A DNA stretch of 64,000 nt from the NCBI RefSeq assembly GCF_000164695.2, contig NC_014643.1, positions 1,984,001 through 2,048,000 on the forward strand. Direction: 5' to 3'. Below the pieces are notes generated by a model. It was not told the origin of the DNA. It did no database searches and saw only the letters and a list, made by a program, of their open reading frames with translations. Position 1 is the stretch's first letter. The number at the start of each line of letters is the position of its first letter. Position numbers and translations under genes: made by a program. This document shows, piece after piece, positions 61,792-64,000 of the stretch. Source of the DNA: Rothia dentocariosa ATCC 17931. GTDB taxonomy: Bacteria; Actinomycetota; Actinomycetes; Actinomycetales; Micrococcaceae.

Positions 61792-63156
61792 TTACTCACC
61801 TTTATTGTCTTTATTATCCGAGTTTTCTTTCTTGGGGTCCTCGTTGTTGGGGAGGCGGCACCAAGAAAGTTCTGCTACTGCGTTAATACGGCTCAAAGCA
61901 GTAGCCGGACGGGTGGCCAGATCCGGTAGGATCTGCCCTTCAAGGAGAGCATCGTCATGGGTTAGGTATGAACCGCCCGCACCCGCGCCGCCAGACACAG
62001 CGGCAGCACCAACAGGAGCCCAGCCGCCTCGGTCGTATTTAACCCAGCGCTGATCAGAAGCATAAGCACTTGCGGTTGTTACGGAGCCAGAACCGCCCCC
62101 GCCGTAACCCCCGCCACCGGTTGAGGAATGCACAATCGCGCCCTGGTGCAGATATTTGTGGGTAAACTGACGGTTATCGACAAAGGCTCGACCAACTACG
62201 CTGCCACCGCCTGTGCCGCCGTTATTGCCGAGGCTATTTCCGTCAAGGGTAGCGTCTTCACCCGATTTGCCAGCTACATCCTCATAAAATACGTCGTTTT
62301 CATCGTTAGTGGCAAAAATAATGGAAGCATTGGAATCCATATTGCGCAGACCACCTGTCGTTGCGCCAGCGCCGCCTTTGCCATTTTCTCCCGCAAAACC
62401 ACCGTTTGCTCTTATGCTGGGACCGGGGAAGAACTTGTAGATCTCAGAGAATGAGCTGCCATTTGCGCCGTTTCCAGCACCGCCGCTGCCGCCTTGGGCA
62501 GCTTCGGTTGTTTCAAGAACGAGAGGGAGAAACTCTTTGGGTTGGGGGCCGGACTGCATATCGTTCCATACGGTGTAGGAGTAGAACCTAGTTCCCGCTC
62601 CGCCACCTCCACCGGCGACAGCAATGAGTTTGTCATTGAGGAATACCGCAGATGCGCCACCGCCTGTAGGGCCGTAGTATTCCTCGGCAGTGTTGGGGCC
62701 TTCAAAGAATTTGACGGTGCGTGCGTCGGTCGTTTTGTAGGATGGCCCGTGTGAACCGCCATTAGCCCAGCCTTTACCTGGTTCCGTTGGCTTATCGCGG
62801 TTATAGGCGCCGCCCCCAGCAAGAACAAACTTGAGAACGTCATTCTCCTTGACCGCAAGAGTCCCAGTAATGAGTGCGCCTCGGCCGCCGGAACCATGCA
62901 TTGCAAGACCACGGTAAGAGCCGCCCACACCGCCAGTAATGCGGAAAGTAACGGTTTCAACACCAGCAGGAATGGTGAAAGCTTCTAGGGTAGATGACCC
63001 ATCATTAGTGAGGTTCTGGTTAACCGGGACAGAAATGTCGGGAACGCATTTTTCGCGGGAGGATGCGTACACAGGGACAGCGGAGCTGGCGATAACAATG
63101 GGGGTTGCCCATGTGGTGCCCTGAATAACACGACGTCTAGAAATTGAGCTTGCCAC
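61792..63156 (-). CDS. Second glycine-rich exported protein with AWATP-type Tat signal
   Basis: 454 residues from GTG 63156, with AGGAT upstream. Signal: SRRRVIQGTTWATPIVIA to VPVYASS. It then follows its neighbour closely: VETVTFRITGGVGGSYRG, GRGALITGTLAV, LKFVLAGGGAYN, GKGWANGGSHG, YYGPTGGGASAVFLN, AVAGGGGGAGTRF, GGTGGGSVVGR, HSSTGGGGYGGGGSGSVTTA and GAGAGGSYLTHDDA, but with a longer Asp/Glu/Lys/Asn-rich tail. Cysteines are few (CVPD near the start, SWCRLP near the end), as in the 59758 protein, and could form one disulfide. Likely a surface protein; function unknown. Confidence 0.78.
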   Translation of the reverse strand: MASSISRRRVIQGTTWATPIVIASSAVPVYASSREKCVPDISVPVNQNLTNDGSSTLEAFTIPAGVETVTFRITGGVGGSYRGLAMHGSGGRGALITGTLAVKENDVLKFVLAGGGAYNRDKPTEPGKGWANGGSHGPSYKTTDARTVKFFEGPNTAEEYYGPTGGGASAVFLNDKLIAVAGGGGGAGTRFYSYTVWNDMQSGPQPKEFLPLVLETTEAAQGGSGGAGNGANGSSFSEIYKFFPGPSIRANGGFAGENGKGGAGATTGGLRNMDSNASIIFATNDENDVFYEDVAGKSGEDATLDGNSLGNNGGTGGGSVVGRAFVDNRQFTHKYLHQGAIVHSSTGGGGYGGGGSGSVTTASAYASDQRWVKYDRGGWAPVGAAAVSGGAGAGGSYLTHDDALLEGQILPDLATRPATALSRINAVAELSWCRLPNNEDPKKENSDNKDNKGE

Positions 63157-63690
63157 GTATGATAATCCTAAATGTCTGAGATGTAGTGATAACTGTCTTT
63201 CCCTGTTTGCCTATCAGAGCAAATTCCGGGATGCGTTACTGAGCACAACAGACACAAAGAATTACATAGGCGAGCCTTAATATGTAATCAACAGTATATT
63301 TCAGGTACAAGTATATACTTGACAGAATATATGCTGATATTAAGGTTAGATTCTTGTTATCTGTGTGTTTTGAATCGTAACTGTATCTATAGTTTACGTG
63401 GTTGAAGGTTGTAGTGGTCGGAAGTGTAGAGAGATTTTGGTAGTGCACTTCCATAAAATTTGTTTCAGATCACAAAAAATTTAGGATTTATAGAAGTTTT
63501 TGTGATGTAAGATACTAAATATTCTAAAAATCTAGGAATTTTGGCGGAAGTTTGTGATTTGTAACATACTTATTCTAAATAAAGAAACTATTCTTAATAT
63601 TTGGAAAATGAGCGTGTTCGATAAACGCGGTATGTGGACTATGAAATGTTTAAACAATGCATTGAAAGTACGCAGCTGATCGCACATATT
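63157..63690. other. AT-rich gap with an imperfect tandem repeat
   Basis: 534 bp. Two roughly 52-bp units lie in tandem at about 63477-63580 (shared pieces TAGGA, GAAGTTT, TTGTGAT, TGTAA, ATACT and TATTCTAAA). The remainder is AT-rich upstream sequence of the glycine-rich gene. No gene seen. Confidence 0.5.
63477..63580. repeat. Imperfect tandem repeat, two units of about 52 bp
   Basis: Unit 1 holds TAGGATTTATAGAAGTTTTT...ATACTAAATATTCTAAA; unit 2 holds TAGGAATTTTGGCGGAAGTT...ATACTTATTCTAAA. They align over about 50 bases with small indels. Confidence 0.6.
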
Positions 63691-64000
63691 TTAGAATTCA
63701 CCCACACTTAGGATCTTCAGAACTGGGTAACCAGCATCATCGGAGGCAGCAAGATTTACCTCCGCCCGAATACCCCAGTCGAAGTTGTCCTCAGGATCAG
63801 CAAAGGTCTGCTGTACTTTCCATACGCCAGGATGTTCCCGCACATCATCGTCAATCTGAACGAGCTTAGGGGAGCGAGCCTCAGCATCCGTATAGATATC
63901 GTCGTAGGCATCAAAATAGTCATCCATCGCATCTGCCCAAGCGTCAGCATCCCATCCTGAAACCTCATCTAGTTCCCCAAGTATGTTCTCTCGCTCATCG
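63691..64000 (-). CDS. C-terminal part of a DUF3516-type DEAD/DEAH-box helicase (runs off the right edge)
   Basis: Reading leftwards from the right edge, 102 codons are visible. They begin DERENILGELDEVSGWDADA and end VLKILSVGEF. The segment WADAMDDYFDAYDDIYTDAEARSP, then WKVQQTFADPEDNFDWGI and AEVNLAASDDAG, matches the C-terminal DUF3516 region of actinobacterial DEAD/DEAH helicases as recalled. The helicase motifs themselves are outside the window, so the call rests on the tail alone. The stop is at 63691; no gene is visible beyond it. Confidence 0.7.
   Translation of the reverse strand, partial: DERENILGELDEVSGWDADAWADAMDDYFDAYDDIYTDAEARSPKLVQIDDDVREHPGVWKVQQTFADPEDNFDWGIRAEVNLAASDDAGYPVLKILSVGEF

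Noticed and set aside
59758..63156. Glycine-rich genes as PE_PGRS proteins
   Set aside because: They lack the PE domain and the dense GGAGGX arrays; strand-loop order fits the ALK/LTK-type glycine-rich domain better.
1..64000. CRISPR arrays, insertion sequences, toxin-antitoxin or restriction systems
   Set aside because: No regularly spaced repeats, transposase signatures or paired inverted repeats with target duplications were found on either strand.

Overview
The window reads as chromosomal DNA of a Gram-positive actinobacterium of the family Micrococcaceae, most like Rothia. Supporting points are the gene orders rnhB-DUF2469-YraN-YifB-DprA-XerC, fabD-fabH-acpP-fabF, trpE-(trp-region membrane protein)-DUF6704-trpC-trpB-trpA-lgt-pyk-pdtaR and polA-rpsA-coaE-uvrB, together with a PdtaR/ANTAR regulator, an MptB-like mannosyltransferase and Tat-type signals containing an AWATP motif. 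Base composition is moderate for an actinobacterium. The species assignment is inference; no 16S gene is present.

Layout. 1-10 kb: partial msrA, a Nif3-like protein, a small secreted SLH-repeat protein, yaaA, the RNase P RNA gene, peptide deformylase, an acyl-CoA dehydrogenase, tRNA-His, ssb, a membrane-anchored DUF1524 nuclease, tRNA-Arg and a GT-C mannosyltransferase. 10-19.5 kb: orn, rplS, two successive signal peptidase I genes, rnhB and the DNA-processing run YraN-YifB-DprA-XerC. 19.7-23.5 kb: the core FAS-II operon. 23.6-25.2 kb: a secreted GH25 muramidase with three SLH repeats. 25.6-30.7 kb: an FMN-riboswitch-controlled riboflavin operon (ribM, ribD, a fused ribE-ribB, ribA, ribH). 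30.8-37.9 kb: the trp cluster ending in lgt. 38-44.6 kb: flavodoxin-like protein, pyk, tRNA-Leu, pdtaR, small metabolic genes and an SDF-family symporter. 44.8-54.6 kb: polA, rpsA, coaE, a YigZ protein, a TerD-like protein and uvrB. 54.8-63.2 kb: an accessory region with secreted proteins that share one signal-peptide design, two of them broken, around an HxlR/reductase pair and a prolyl-aminopeptidase-like hydrolase. The right edge holds the 3' end of a probable DUF3516 helicase gene.

How the genes work together. The riboflavin block covers the uptake transporter and the rib biosynthetic enzymes under one FMN sensor. Its oddity is that riboflavin synthase is fused to DHBP synthase while GTP cyclohydrolase II stands alone, unlike the usual RibBA fusion. 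The trp block lacks trpG, trpD and trpF, so these must lie elsewhere or be replaced (PriA commonly replaces TrpF in actinobacteria). Signal peptidases, Lgt, the SLH proteins and the AWATP-signal proteins all concern the cell surface.

The most interesting region is 54.8-63.2 kb. It has two paralogous families of probable Tat-exported proteins: a roughly 200-residue family with one intact and one frameshifted copy, and a glycine-rich ALK/LTK-like family with two intact copies and one decayed remnant. This looks like birth and death of surface adhesins or matrix proteins. Several genes (orn, polA, yigZ, uvrB) have TAGAAT/TAGAGT only 6-7 bases before the start codon and are probably leaderless.
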